From Membranipora membranacea (Eukaryota > Bryozoa > Gymnolaemata > Cheilostomatida > Membraniporidae): a stretch of DNA of 64,000 nt. Location: positions 9,377,501 through 9,441,500 of the forward strand of contig OU612074.1 in assembly GCA_914767715.1 (NCBI GenBank), read 5' to 3'. Every line of letters starts with the position of its first letter. The first letter of the stretch is position 1. The translations under genes were made by a program, and so were the position numbers. This document shows positions 21,357 to 32,274 of this stretch, one piece after another. The notes under the pieces are model-generated. The model did not search any database and had not been told where the DNA came from. It saw only the letters and a list, made by a program, of their open reading frames with translations.

Positions 21357-22289
21357 ACATTAAATATTTTGGAGCACCTTCATTTTCAAATAGCACAACA
21401 AAACTGTAGTAGAAAGGCATAAATAAATTTCTTAGAAATTGTAGATTTTAGTCTGAAGCCCTAATCTTAACCATCAATCATTTAAATGACAAAAAATATA
21501 AAATAATGCGTATCACAATGATGTGGTCTGAGGGATACTTCCTGCTTCACAAACAATTGACTTTCTCTTTGAAGCAAAAACTGAGTTATTGTAAAAGTTC
21601 CTGAAACGGAGAGGATTCCACAGAGACACATTCTACCTAAAAAACCTGTGTAGTATGTCGCAATACGAACAGGATTTTAAAACATAAAACCTGCATACCC
21701 ATTGGATCTTGTGCAATGTTGGATCCAATAAAAAACTCTGCAAGCAGATCTTTTTTTTATCTAACATGTGAGCGATTTTCAGCTTTAGAATATTAAATAT
21801 GAGGAACTTAACTTTGAAGGAGATGACTGTCAATCGGCATTGGAAACCAGCAGGCTAACCTCACACAACATCCCAATGCGTCATACCTATTATGAATATG
21901 CTATACTTACCTATTCACAAAAAAGTTGATGATCAAAATTTATGGTGTTTGTGAGATTAAAACCCATGCCTAATGGACCAGCAGGCAACGTTGCTGCAAC
22001 CACTGCACTGTGTTGTCCCATAGTAAAAGCCCAAAATTATTTGAAATTTATCATACAAAAATAGTCTGATGGTAATCTAAAAAGCCAATGAGATGAGCTT
22101 GTCATTGCTTTCAAATTAACCCGATCATTGTCGAGGACCTGGTTTCATATCCCACCTACACCTGAAAAGTTTGATCATTAACTCATCTGTGAAAATATTA
22201 GTATTACATATTCATCATAAGTATGATGCGTTATGACAAAAGTTAGAGAGACCATAACTTCCTCAATAATAGTAATCTAAAGCTGAAAA

Positions 22290-22500
22290 TGGCTCACACG
22301 ATAGAATAGAATATGAAGAATAAAATGTTATACAAAATAACAGCCTCAATGTGAGTTTTCAAATGAAAACAAAAGATATCTTGACCACTCAAGTAATCTG
22401 TATATTTGTGACAGCATCATTTGGTGCAAATCAAAAGCGCGGTGGCAATAAACAGAAAACTGAAAACACAGTGCAGTGCTAGTTTTTGCATCACAGAGAA
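22290..22500 (-). pseudogene. Broken copy of the short membrane microprotein, at the palindrome centre
   Basis: Minus-strand similarity to the ORFs at 28136 and 32400: LFIATALLICTK then a TGA where the others continue with Cys codons, and no matching start. It lies in the unpaired spacer (about 21.57-22.50 kb) of the inverted duplication. Nothing else gene-like is seen in the spacer. Confidence 0.6.
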
Positions 22501-22704
22501 AATTAAGTGATTGGGAAGCAGGAAGTATTCCTCAGACCACATCATTGTGATACACATTAATTTACATTTTTTGACATTTAAATGATTGATAGTTGAGATT
22601 AGGGCTTCAGACTAAAAGAGCAAATTTCTAAAAAATTTATTTGATCTTTTCTACTCCAGTTTATTTGAGCTATTTAAAAATGTTGATCAAAAATATTTTC
22701 TATT

Positions 22705-22790
22705 TATCGGCGGTTTCATCACCAATTATTCACTCAGGGGAGTTCTTTGATTCAGCATCATACTATTTAATTCACACTTTGTGGATTCTC
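22705..22790 (-). pseudogene. Decayed mirror copy of the 21129-21356 ORF
   Basis: Aligns with the final 25 codons of the left-arm ORF (agaatcc..., ...aactcccctgag..., ...ggtgat) but with three stops in frame. Confidence 0.5.
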
Positions 22791-23125
22791 ATCGTTTTAG
22801 AATGATGCGCAATTTATCACATCAGTTTCTCTCCTAAAGGTAGCCGGTCTAATTCCCTCTCTAATCTTAGAGGCTCTACCTCCGCCTGATTTAATATTCC
22901 AACAAACTCTCAAAATAATTCAGAAATTACCTTGACTCAGCAATCTATATCTCATGAGCAAACATATAGGAAATAACTAGTCAAACAAATGTTTAGGCAT
23001 GAGAGCTGTTTTGTGCAGTTTCTAGGGACCCAGTCTGAATAGAAGCAGTACATCATTCAGTCAATACCAAATCACTCATGTTCATGGGACCTGACATATA
23101 TGTAACAATATTTTGCTGGTAAGAG

Positions 23126-23310
23126 TAGGAGGTAGCTCAGCTGGTTAGCGCGCCTTCCCCCTGATAGATTTGAATGCCGCTGCAGTCTACTGACTACTGG
23201 GCACAATTGACGCCCCAGGAGTGTCTGACCTGCCTGCAAACTGAGAGCATCTAGGCGCCGAAATCAACGGCCACGCCTTTAAGGCACTGTTATTCTGAGT
23301 CTTCGAAAAG
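23126..23310 (+). mobile_element. tRNA-derived SINE, right-arm copy
   Basis: Begins aggaggtagctcagctggtt, a strong A-box-like tRNA start, with tagatttgaatgccgctgca as degenerate B-box and ctgcagtctactgactactg following. Mirror image of 20705-20918. Confidence 0.7.
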
Positions 23311-23797
23311 AGACAGACTTTCTAATTTAACCCTCACATAACCCTCCAGGTGATTTGAAGTTTTTTTCACCCATATATTAGTCTTAGGCTCACTGATACA
23401 CTATGTCATTGTGATCGCTCTACAAGTCAATATCTGTGGCTTTGAAATGGTTTCTTGATGGTGATGGTTGTATATTTCAAAAATTTTGCAATTTGTTGTT
23501 TTTTGCGATGTCATGTAAGACTGTTATTTTTAATGCAAAAAACATCTTTCTCATTTTGACAGAAAACTGATTGATAGCAGAGATTAGGGCTTCAGACTAA
23601 AATCGGTAAATACTAGAAAAGCAAATATCAAGTTTTGTGATCAGCATGTTTTGTAGGTCTGACTGTTTGTCAAAGATCAATCATAAAAGTTAGAGATAAT
23701 GAAAATGAACTTTTGAAACTTCAATTTTTTGTCTTATAGTTGCGAATGATGCAACTTTTGAGCAATTTATCAACCAATCTTTGTACACACCCTAGGG

Positions 23798-23805
23798 TAT
23801 TTAAG
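23798..23805 (+). promoter_or_regulatory. TATA-like element and CCAAT box upstream of the VMO1-like gene
   Basis: tatttaag at 23798-23805 with a ccaat at 23773-23777. A likely non-coding first exon (about 23830-23897) ends at a gtgagt donor. The next exon starts after ttttttccag at 24334, 11 bases before the ATG. Confidence 0.5.
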
Positions 23806-24345
23806 AGCCAGTTTTGGTGAATATTAATCAGTTCATCTCTCCTCTACTCAAAGAGAACAACTAAATTTCTCATACTCTCTATTATTTAGTTATCTGGGTG
23901 AGTATACCATATTGAGCAAGTATAAAGAAATTGGATAAAGAAGTAGATGCATCACACTTTCTAGTTATGTAAACTTTTATTGTCAATCTATAATCATCTT
24001 TGCAAACGTTTTACATGCAGTGACAGAATTTATCTTAAAGAAAAAAGAGGAAAGTTATTGTCATTGAAAGACATTGTATGTAAATTTCATATGTTTTGCT
24101 ATGTTATGTATCAACTTTATTACTGATCAAAACTCCAGAGAGCACATTGGATCACATTTTCTATTTGAACTTATTGTCATTGAAAGTCACTCTGTGTAAA
24201 TTCCATTGAGATATTTTTAGTATATTGAATATAGTATATGTTTTGAAAGAATTTCAGGACACAGTGATTTATCTCAAGTTTTGAAAAACATATGTGCATG
24301 TACCTCAAGCTACTCACAGTATATTTTTTTCCAGAATTTACCGAG

Positions 24346-25823
24346 ATGACCAAGGTACAAGTCATTCTGGGGTATGTAGTGATGTCACTTCTCACTGCAT
24401 ATGTCACCTGTGCTGTGACATCGAGAAGTGATGAAGTCTCAGTTATCACACCGCAGGTCAACACTGATTGGGGTGTCTATGGTAATGCCACCTACTGCAA
24501 TCCAGGAACTTATGCTGTGGGATTCAACCTGAGAACTGTGCAAAATCTGGTCGAAGAGGACGACACGGCTGTCAACAGAATTTGGCTTACATGCACGTGA
24601 GTCTGTTTAAACAATTGATTCGGTGACAATCAAAGATTCCAAGGCAAAACATTGAATAACGCATTAAAACTCTAAGATTAACAACATCCATCCAGTTGAA
24701 CTAAACATGAAATGCATTTCAAGGTTCTCCAATTTAAACCTCTATGTGTGGCTATAAAATTGTCTCAAGATAAATACTTGGTAAATGGAGCAGTTTGTTG
24801 GAATATCTTATGGTTTTGCCTTGCAAAGAAAGACAACTATTCTTCAAGATGTCTCCACATTCACATTATTTTCCTGACAGTTAATAATTTCTATAATGTT
24901 CATTTTGTAGTTCATGGTGTGAAAATCTTAGAGACGTTACTTCCCACGAAATCGAGTCATATGGCAGGGATTGGGGCTTCTGGAAGAATCCTAAATACTG
25001 TCCGGTTAACTACTTCATGAACGGAGCTGCACTAAGATCAGAACATCAAGGACCTGGTGACAATTCTGCTTGTATGTAGAGTCATAATTGGAAACCTCTT
25101 TATCACTAACGACAAACCATTTTGTAACTTTAATAAGTGCTGAACATCATTTGTTGACAGTATAGTGAGATAATCGTCTTTCCTCTCATATATTATTTGT
25201 TTTGACCCAATCAGCGATCATACCTGCTCTAGGATAGTTTTTGCAGGCAGGGGATGACACGATACCCTTCGCAACTAAGCTTTTCAGAAATAACCAAGCG
25301 ACATAGCTGTGTTGTTTATTTCTTTCAAACTTGTGAGATCCATATTTTAAAAACTACTATTGCCCACAGTGAACAACATGAAGATGCACTGTAAGAACTC
25401 ACATGGAGCTGGTACATCTAGTAGAGAGGGAGATCTTGTGGACGCAAGGGGAACTTGGAGATCTGCTGAATACTGCCCATCGGGTTCCTATGTGTGCGGA
25501 ATTAACGCTCAGTTAGAACCCGATCTTGGAAGCAGAGACGACACCTCCATCAACCATGTCAGATTCCACTGTTGCAGCGTCACTCTAATAGGCTGGTAAG
25601 TGCATCTCTTCATCTCGAGGGTTTTCATGATTTTGTATTTCAGGTTTATCATTGTTAAATTTACATCATTTATGATCGTGATTTGCATCTTGAACTGTAT
25701 ATGTTGGATTGTTTTTCGAACAATTTTTCAAGAAAGATTTTGATCAGCTCCCGTGCTAGACTAGGAAACTTGCACAATGTTTTAATCTTTTTTTTCTTTT
25801 TCAATTGCAGCGGTTCCAAGTAA
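24346..25823 (+). CDS. VMO1: Vitelline membrane outer layer protein 1 (VMO1)-like secreted protein
   Basis: Four coding exons: 24346-24596, 24911-25071, 25370-25595 and 25811-25823, all with GT..AG borders and matching phases, giving 216 residues, close to the size of vertebrate VMO1 (about 200). A signal peptide (MTKVQVILGYVVMSLLTAYV then TCAVT) is followed by three repeats of the VMO1 beta-prism pattern, one per exon: DWGVYGNATYCNPG ending EDDTAVNRIWLTC; DWGFWKNPKYCP ending GDNSALNNMKMHC; and RGTWRSAEYCPSG ending RDDTSINHVRFHCC. The last exon adds only CGSK and the stop. VMO1 proteins are extracellular and known from egg envelopes and secretions; the role here is not shown. Divergent to the small peptide gene in the left arm of the inverted duplication, with a homologous 3'UTR. 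No missing Cys or frameshift. Confidence 0.9.
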
Positions 25824-25858
25824 ACTATGATAGCTAACTGAGATTCATCAGTTGAGAT

Positions 25859-25934
25859 TGAACTTGACCCCGAACTCTACCCTAAACGCGACCCTGAAAT
25901 CAACCTAGAACTACACCCTGAACTCGACCCTGGA
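25859..25934 (+). repeat. 12-bp minisatellite in the VMO1-like 3'UTR
   Basis: About six units of gaactcgaccct-like sequence directly after the stop region. The left-arm 3'UTR has only about two units (near 17620-17643, reverse strand), so the array expanded or contracted after duplication. Confidence 0.7.
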
Positions 25935-25992
25935 CAGAATAACTGCTTCTTATCAATGTTATTTTAGTTAAAAAAGCTTGTATACTATTCAC

Positions 25993-25998
25993 AATAAA
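25993..25998 (+). terminator. Polyadenylation signal of the VMO1-like gene
   Basis: AATAAA about 170 bases after the stop codon. Confidence 0.7.
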
Positions 25999-26799
25999 TT
26001 AGAACAATGCAAAGAAACACAAACCTTTCTTTATTCTTTTTTAAAGTCATATAAATGAAACGCTCTTCATTTCACCAGTAAAGAACATTGCAAGGTGGCA
26101 AATATCAAATATCAAATGCCTGACGCATGGAACAAAAGCTTCACTAATAAAGGAAATCGAAAAAAGTAGTGTTTTTATTTATACTCTAAAAAAGGGTTTG
26201 CAAGCAAGAGATTCAGGTTAAGTATCCATGAAATAAAGCAACTGCTCCAGCTTACAAGCCTCAAAATGAGCCCAAGAACAGCTCAACCAGGCAGGACTGA
26301 AGTTACGACTCATCAAAGTAAGGCCTTGCTGACGCTTGCGAGCCTTGCGTCGGAGGATATGATGTCATGAACATACATGTTATGCATAATTATGTCTACC
26401 ATTAGAAACTTTGGACATTAGAAACTGTGATGAAAAAATGTTGGTGGCTCTTCAACAGTTCCGTTTTCGAAAATATTCGAATATTGGTCGAAAACTGTGA
26501 TTTGACTTCCCGAGCGAATATTGAAAGGGTTGACTTTTATGACTCGTAACACAGATTTTAGCAATCCTAGAGGTTCAATTCTAGGCTTGTTTTGATGCTG
26601 ATAAGCTGGAAAAACAGCTTTGATAATCCCAAACTCAATTTCAAGGAGGTATTAATGTTGCAGTAATTTCAGGAGACTCTAGCATCTTTGGAGCGTTGAA
26701 AAGATTTCCAGATAATAATGTCAAATGCACCCATTACATGATCAGGGAAACAATTTGACAGCGTTTATATATATATATATATATAGGTTATCAAAATTG

Positions 26800-27900
26800 T
26801 CATAATTCTCATTTTTTTAACTCATTAAAAATATGGGTGGAGATAAGTCTTAATAATTGCCCATGGAGACCCATTATTTTACCTTAGAATACCAACATAT
26901 TCTCATTAATCCATTTCTCAGCTCAGTTTAAAAGGAATTGGAGCAAGACAAGAAATTTTACTGCAGTGTGACATTTTATGAGACAGGTTAAGATTGTGAC
27001 TAGATGTCAATTGAAGTCCACAAATTAATAAACAGAGATGTGAGGGCATCTTAGAAAGGTTTTCAATGGCTGCAGCCACAAAATTCAATCAAACCAAGTA
27101 TATAGTGCGTTTTCTATGACCTCTTTAAGAACTGTAGGTAAAAGAGTTTGTAGTCGACTGGTTTATGAGAGGAAAAAACAGATGCATGCTAAGGAGAAAG
27201 CAGCTACTGGAGCCTCAAGGGTTAAACTTTCGAACACTGTTGTTAACTCCTTCATGGAAGTTCGAGACAGTAAAAGTTCTGGTCAAATTATTTTTTGTCT
27301 CTTCCGGACTTGCTTATTTTTAAAATTCTGGACAGAAATACAAGTTTGTAACTATGTCCTATCAAAGCTATTATTATATTCGATGGTAATAACATGACAC
27401 AGTTTCAACAAATTTGGAGACAGTAAAGTTTGCAGTGAAAAATCAATATCTTTGCTTTATCCAACCTTATATTATATTATATATATGGGTTGCAGGCCCT
27501 GTTGGTGATAACATGCTAGCCTTAACTTGCACATTTTGAATTTTATGTTGATTGGTTATTCAATTACTTAACAGCTCTGGAGGGTAATTACAATGCATAG
27601 TTCGAAATAACTGCTTCATAATCAACGGCAATGTTCACATCATCATGATCATCATGTTTCAAACATCTGGGTCACAAGAACTCATTGTATTTTATCTAAT
27701 AAATTGGCTTTTTTTGTTCGAATTTCTTTTGCACCATATTGACAAAATCTTTACTGGAAATAATATAATATGTTGCAAAGAAAGTATCAATAATAGAGTG
27801 TCATGTCTTTCAGGCCCAAATCCATGTCTCTAGGCAAATATCTTGAATGATCAAGCCTTATGCACAGCCATATCAAGGGATGGATAGAAATATTGATTGA
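26800..27900. other. Intergenic, nothing convincing seen
   Basis: AT-rich sequence with short chance ORFs (for example 27116-27397). 26767-26786 is an (at)n microsatellite just left of it. No domain, splice pair or repeat structure that I can support. Confidence 0.4.
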
Positions 27901-27917
27901 AAATCTTTGAAAATCGC

Positions 27918-28136
27918 TCACATGATGGAATAGAATGTGGATGAAGAAGATATGATTAAAAAAAAGATAGCAGCCTTAAAAAGGTTTATGATTAAAAGCA
28001 GAAGGATAACTTGACCACTCGCATAATCTTTAGTATTGTGACAATGCCAGCAATATTTGATGCAAACCAAAAGCGTGGTGACAACAAACAGAAAGCCGAC
28101 AGGAATTACCCAAAACAAACGAAACTGAAACTCCAT
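27918..28136 (-). CDS. Short single-pass membrane microprotein, copy A
   Basis: ORF starting MEFQFRLFWVIPVGFLFVVT then TLLVCIKYCWHCHN and a further hydrophobic tail, 72 residues. The first 30 residues match the compact 41-residue ORF at 32400-32275 residue by residue, while the tail does not. The flanks (28140-28420 and 32400-32640) are also homologous, so this is a duplicated segment. The reading frame stays open upstream to 28208 but without a supported start. The membrane helix is followed by Cys and His residues. I do not recognise the family; coding status is inferred only from conservation of the reading frame between copies. Confidence 0.35.
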   Translation of the reverse strand: MEFQFRLFWVIPVGFLFVVTTLLVCIKYCWHCHNTKDYASGQVILLLLIINLFKAAIFFLIISSSSTFYSIM

Positions 28137-28199
28137 CTGTGACAGTCCAGTTTTACTCTTAGTGCCCGGCTTCTCTGTACTAAGCTTCGCTACTAGTGA

Positions 28200-28510
28200 A
28201 TGTCCCACAATATTACCATAGCCTCAAAATCAAATTGTTTAGACTTACTCATTACTTACCGAATTCAAAATTCTGCTTTACTTAATGGATGATGGAATGG
28301 AAAAATCACAGCTCTTGGTGTGTCATCATTGTGATCGAATTGCTCAATATTACAGGATAGTCATCAACGGATTATTTCATCATACTTTGGAAGCTGTTGT
28401 TAAAATACCACAGCTATGTTATCAATATAAAGATAAGATAAGATCTATTTTGAAACTCTACAGAACAATTTCGAGGAATCGTTGTAATGGAGTAGTTTGT
28501 AGAGGTCTCG
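28200..28510. repeat. Duplicated segment flanking microprotein copy A
   Basis: Sequence upstream of the minus-strand microprotein (gaatgtccca..., atagcctcaaaatcaaattg, tggatgatgg, ttatttcatcatactttgaa) recurs at 32450-32640. The plus-strand ORF 28285-28521 lies in it, and its counterpart at 32.5 kb is not open, so I do not call it a gene. Confidence 0.6.
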
Positions 28511-29500
28511 AAAAAGCTTGAGACAGTAGCACGCCTTTATGATGAGTTATCAGTCTATGTCTCTTTGAGCCATAAACATATACATATTTACATGTTTTAG
28601 GTTTGAGCAAAATCACTATAATTGAAGTGTCCCTCAATATATCAAGTCAGCTCTATCTAAGTTCTGAAACTTTTTAGTAATTTAAACTGCGCATGGTATC
28701 GGAATGCCACTACCAGCAAGCACTGTTTGTTTGCAACTGAATCGTTTATGAATATATGCCCGTTGCTTACATGGGATTTGAATAGTTATTGTGAAGTACA
28801 GACTTGTGATACCGAAAGAGGTGTGATTAGTACTGACTCAGTAAAATCTGTAAATATGAATTATATATGTTTGACCTTACTGACTGACACTCCATTGGTT
28901 AACTTCCCTTATTCTAATGAGTAAGCTGGATTATGAAGACATCTTCTATCAAACATCTGGTGCACAAAAAATATCAATTTGATCAAATAATGAGCGCTTC
29001 TATAAATGATTTGTTGCCAATCAAAAGTACCAACGATAAACTCACTCACATGCATTTCTAGACATGATACCCTGTGATACCGTGTGAGAAACCTTGATGT
29101 TACTCGGTATTTTTTGTATCCGGTATCAGTACAGGTCTACAGACTTGATCCTGATGGGGCACAGGAGCATTTGAGGTTGGATGCTCTTCCTGACACCACC
29201 GTGATCCGCCGGGAATCCAACATGGAACCTCTCTATTGAAAGACCCATGCCTTACCCATTGCACCACGGCCACTCCCAAAAGTATCAACGATAAGTCAAC
29301 CGAAGTTTCAATCTAAGTCATTAGGAAACTATGTGAAAAAAAATAAACCTTGTGCCAGTTATACTATGGGCTGGTTGAGAACCAACGAAAATAGGAAACT
29401 GTTCTATATCAGGTTTATACAATTTGTTGTGAGTCTCCTCCGAAATAACATTGTTCACTCTGTTGAATTGACGTAATAAATGCAGCTAATGATCTATATC
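28511..29500. other. Intergenic, contains a SINE
   Basis: Apart from the SINE at 29118-29282 I see only short chance ORFs and AT-rich sequence. Confidence 0.4.
29118..29282 (-). mobile_element. tRNA-derived SINE
   Basis: Minus strand reads ttgggagtggccgtggtgca, atgggtaaggcatgggtct (A-box region) and gttccatgttggattccc (B-box region), followed by a tail with tcaggaagagcatccaacct. No intact tRNA cloverleaf. Confidence 0.65.
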
Positions 29501-29556
29501 AAATAATTTAACCTCATGGTACAAGGCTTTACAGGTTACAGATACCCTGCAGTCAC

Positions 29557-29643
29557 CTAGTCTTAGTGCTCAGATGGCTGCAGCATAGTGTTTGAAAGTG
29601 AAATTTACTCACATCGCAGCTGCCCTCTGAGCACTTTGACTAG
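29557..29643. mobile_element. Hairpin MITE, family B, short copy
   Basis: ctagtcttagtgctcagatg at the left end pairs with ctctgagcactttgactag at the right end. Confidence 0.7.
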
Positions 29644-29878
29644 CAATCATCAAACCTTCGAGAACAATCTAATACCCAAGTTAGCCTGAAACCGCATACC
29701 TGTAGAAAGTTGTCTTCTCTTTGAGCCTGAGGAGCCAACTCCCCAGGCAGTCAAAAAAGTTGAATTGTGTATTTTTAGACAAAGTTTCTGACGAATATAG
29801 GTTATGCCTTGCAAGCAGCCTTGTCTGAATAGCAGGGAAGAGGCTGTTAATAGACATTAACTATTGACAACTATACAC

Positions 29879-30048
29879 TAGTCTAAGTGCTCAGACTCAG
29901 TACTATATAGTTAGTCTAAGTGCTCAGGCGGCTCCATTGCGAGTTGGTGGCAACACATTAACCGCCCAATTTGATGCCACTAACTGGCAATTGAGCCAAC
30001 TGAGCACTTAGACTAACTTTATAGTACTGAGTCTGAGCACTTAGACTA
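29879..30048. mobile_element. Hairpin MITE, family B, long copy with duplicated terminus
   Basis: Both ends contain tagtctaagtgctcag twice in tandem (29879 and 29912 on the left; mirrored at 30001 and 30033 on the right), giving arms of about 55 bases. The loop holds gagttggtggcaacacatta. Confidence 0.75.
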
Positions 30049-30480
30049 ACTTTACTCTTAACTCGATCTCTCAACGTATCTTTACCATCCTGATAAGTGG
30101 TGCTCTAAACACAAAATCCAAATTAACCAGTTGTAAACCTTTTATTATTTGTATCCTCATTTGTATCTTATGACCTCTTGTGGTTACTCAAAAAATGATT
30201 TTAATTAGGTCACGATATATTCAAGGAGAAACAAAAAACAATGGTTATTGGCAATAGAGTCTCTAGTATATGGGTGTTGTAGAAAACTTGTGCAAGTACA
30301 TGTTAGATTATTACCTATAGTGATTGAAGTATATTTATTCTTTCATACAGTTGTAAGCTAAATGGATTCCAGAAGAGGCATAACAGATACCAGACATCAG
30401 TCCTCTTACCAATTCCAGCAAGATTTCCAAGTCCCATAACTCATCTTACATCAACAGTGAGGGAAATAGTACTTATCAAG

Positions 30481-30990
30481 TCATCGTCTGATTGGCATAT
30501 TGGGATGTCTCGAAAACCTACCAGATGTGCTCCCTCTGTTCATGTGGACGCCTATGCCCCAACCATTCCAGCGTCCACTAGAGTTTATGCGATGTTCAAA
30601 GTCTCTTTGGAGCACATTACGCAATCTATATTCACGCTGGCGTTCACGCTCTAACCGTTCCATTTCCCGTAAGCGCTCCTGTTCGCGTCGCTTTTGGCGT
30701 TCCTGCTGTTCGATGCGCTACTGTTGTTCAAGGTCCACTTGTTGCGTTTCATGCTGGTGATCATCATGGCTAACATGTCCATCTAATTGTTGATTGGGTC
30801 CCTGTTGTTCAATATTTTCCTCTTCTTGTTGAAGCTCAGATCTTTTCCGTTCACGTTGGCAGCCATCATGATCCGATCTCTGGGTTTGTTGGTTCTCTTT
30901 CACCCTATTTCCTTGTAGTATAGAGGCAGCGTGAGCTGATGTTGTCCGCAGCGGTAATGCTGACTCAATATCATATTTCCTCTCCAGTCC
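30481..30990 (-). pseudogene. Glu/Gln/Arg-rich exon with one in-frame stop
   Basis: A clean acceptor (ctttatacag, 31000-30991) opens a 510-base frame starting GLERKYDIESALPLRTTSAH and running through Q/E/R/H-rich sequence (QRERKRSELQQEEENIEQQ; QERQKRREQERLREMERLER) to FEHRINSSGRWNGWG and a TGA at 30481. It is interrupted once, by TAG at 30720-30718 after VDLEQQ. Composition on both sides of the stop is the same, so the frame was probably continuous. It would be a charged coiled-coil segment; no specific family is recognised. No further exons were found in the 30990-32200 region. Candidate polyadenylation AATAAA at about 30145-30140. Could be a recent pseudogene, a readthrough or a sequence error. 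Confidence 0.4.
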
Positions 30991-31148
30991 CTGTATAAAG
31001 ATCGTGTCAGATTTTAAGCATAAAAGTTTGCAACGAATAAAGTTCAGATGAGACTGAAGTATTTATCTGATTTAATTAATTTAATTAAATTTAATATTGA
31101 GATAAGAATTTCAGATGTTTATGTCAGATTTAATGCCCTGGGTTATAA

Positions 31149-31296
31149 TCTAGATCAAGTTAGATCCATTTTGCCCGGGTTAGAGTTGCCTCGCCAATGT
31201 GTTGACTCTGAGCCAACACATTGGCTAGACTTGCCCCTCGTGTCAGTAGAAGGGAGCAACTCCAACGCTGGGAAAATGGATTCAACTTGATCTAGA
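31149..31296. mobile_element. Hairpin MITE, family A, copy 3
   Basis: Termini tctagatcaagtt and aacttgatctaga are perfect inverses. The core has ggagcaactccaacgctggg and, near the centre, a second small palindrome ccaatgtgttg / caacacattgg. Confidence 0.8.
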
Positions 31297-31299
31297 TAT

Positions 31300-32270
31300 G
31301 TTCAACGGCTATCGTGTAGATGTGAACAAAAACTATGAAAACCATCATGTTTCTCCCTCTAAATCCATGATCAGTGTATTCATTTCTCTTCTAACCTGAT
31401 AATTGGAATGGTTTATCAATTGCATACTCAAAGCCATGCCAGATATATTTTACTTTCACAAAGGTCTAAGTCATTAAAATGATAAATAATCCGCAGCCTG
31501 CAGTTCTAGGGGAGGCAGGGAATGGACAAATGACGTTGCCTGAAACACTATAATTGTATAATCCATGTCAGATTCTACTCATGAGAGAATTAGCTATTTA
31601 TATACTTGAAAACCATTCAAAGGTTGAAGCTTTGCCAAAGACCCTAAAGGAGGGTGTTAGATTACAGCACTCAAACTTCGAGCCGAGAGATATTTTTGTC
31701 GATCCTACTTTTCTTCCCAACCCTCCCCCCTCCCCCTGTGAGCCATAGCCATATCTCAATAGCAAAAAAACTAAAACAAATGCTTAGTTTGGCAGCTCAA
31801 ACTTTTATTCAGTGAGTAACGATGCTATCAGAGCATGAAATGTTGCAAGAAATTATTCTGTCAACTTCATCTTAGTTTACACCCTCCCTGTTAAATGTCA
31901 AGTTGATGTCTGAGATAAGATAACTAAATTTGCTGTTTGGATATTGCAGTAAAAACAAGACATTAGGTCAAAGTCATTGATATAAATATCGCGTATTTGA
32001 GTAATGATCAAGATCAAGATCAATCTGAACAAGGGGTAATAGATAGAGTTTGATTTGGTCCATCTGCCGTTAGAAAATTGAATACACTGGTTGATACACA
32101 ATGTAAATAGGCTACAGTCGTGTATGAGTGCTTTACAGATCACAGGCTACCGCCACCTATGAATGTTGTATAGTCTTGCGGAGGGAGGGCGCAAATTTGA
32201 CAGCGACAGAACGCAGACTAACATTGTATGACCAATTAAAATACCCTCAGGCCTCAGTAAGCAACTCTAG
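31300..32270. other. Intergenic, nothing convincing seen
   Basis: AT-rich sequence with short chance ORFs on both strands and no supported element apart from the MITE to its left. Confidence 0.4.
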
Positions 32271-32274
32271 TTGA

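Larger units (their letters stand above)
17220..21560. repeat. Left arm of a large imperfect inverted duplication
   Basis: Blocks matching the reverse complement of the right arm: 17245-17345 with 26645-26750; 17420-17500 with 26065-26135; 17555-17675 with 25840-26000; 19600-19790 with 23465-23640; 20345-20420 with 23345-23410; 20705-20918 with 23126-23310; 21280-21360 with 22705-22790; 21420-21560 with 22505-22640. Gaps between blocks are explained partly by later insertions (a LINE fragment at 19790-20345 on the left; about 500 bases at 26150-26640 on the right). Confidence 0.85.
22505..26760. repeat. Right arm of the large inverted duplication
   Basis: Reverse-complement counterpart of 17220-21560; block pairs are listed under the left arm. 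Similarity ends outward near tgatcagggaaac (26740-26752), just before an (at)n microsatellite at 26767-26786. Spacer between arms is about 0.95 kb. Confidence 0.85.

Noticed and set aside
23126-23200. tRNA gene
   Set aside because: Only box A and a weak box B fit; no cloverleaf, and a mirrored copy shows it is a SINE head.
24177-24464. Minus-strand ORF opposite VMO1 exon 1
   Set aside because: Antisense shadow of a well-supported exon.
28285-28521. Plus-strand ORF of 78 residues
   Set aside because: Located in the duplicated flank of the microprotein; the other copy at 32.5 kb is not open in this frame.
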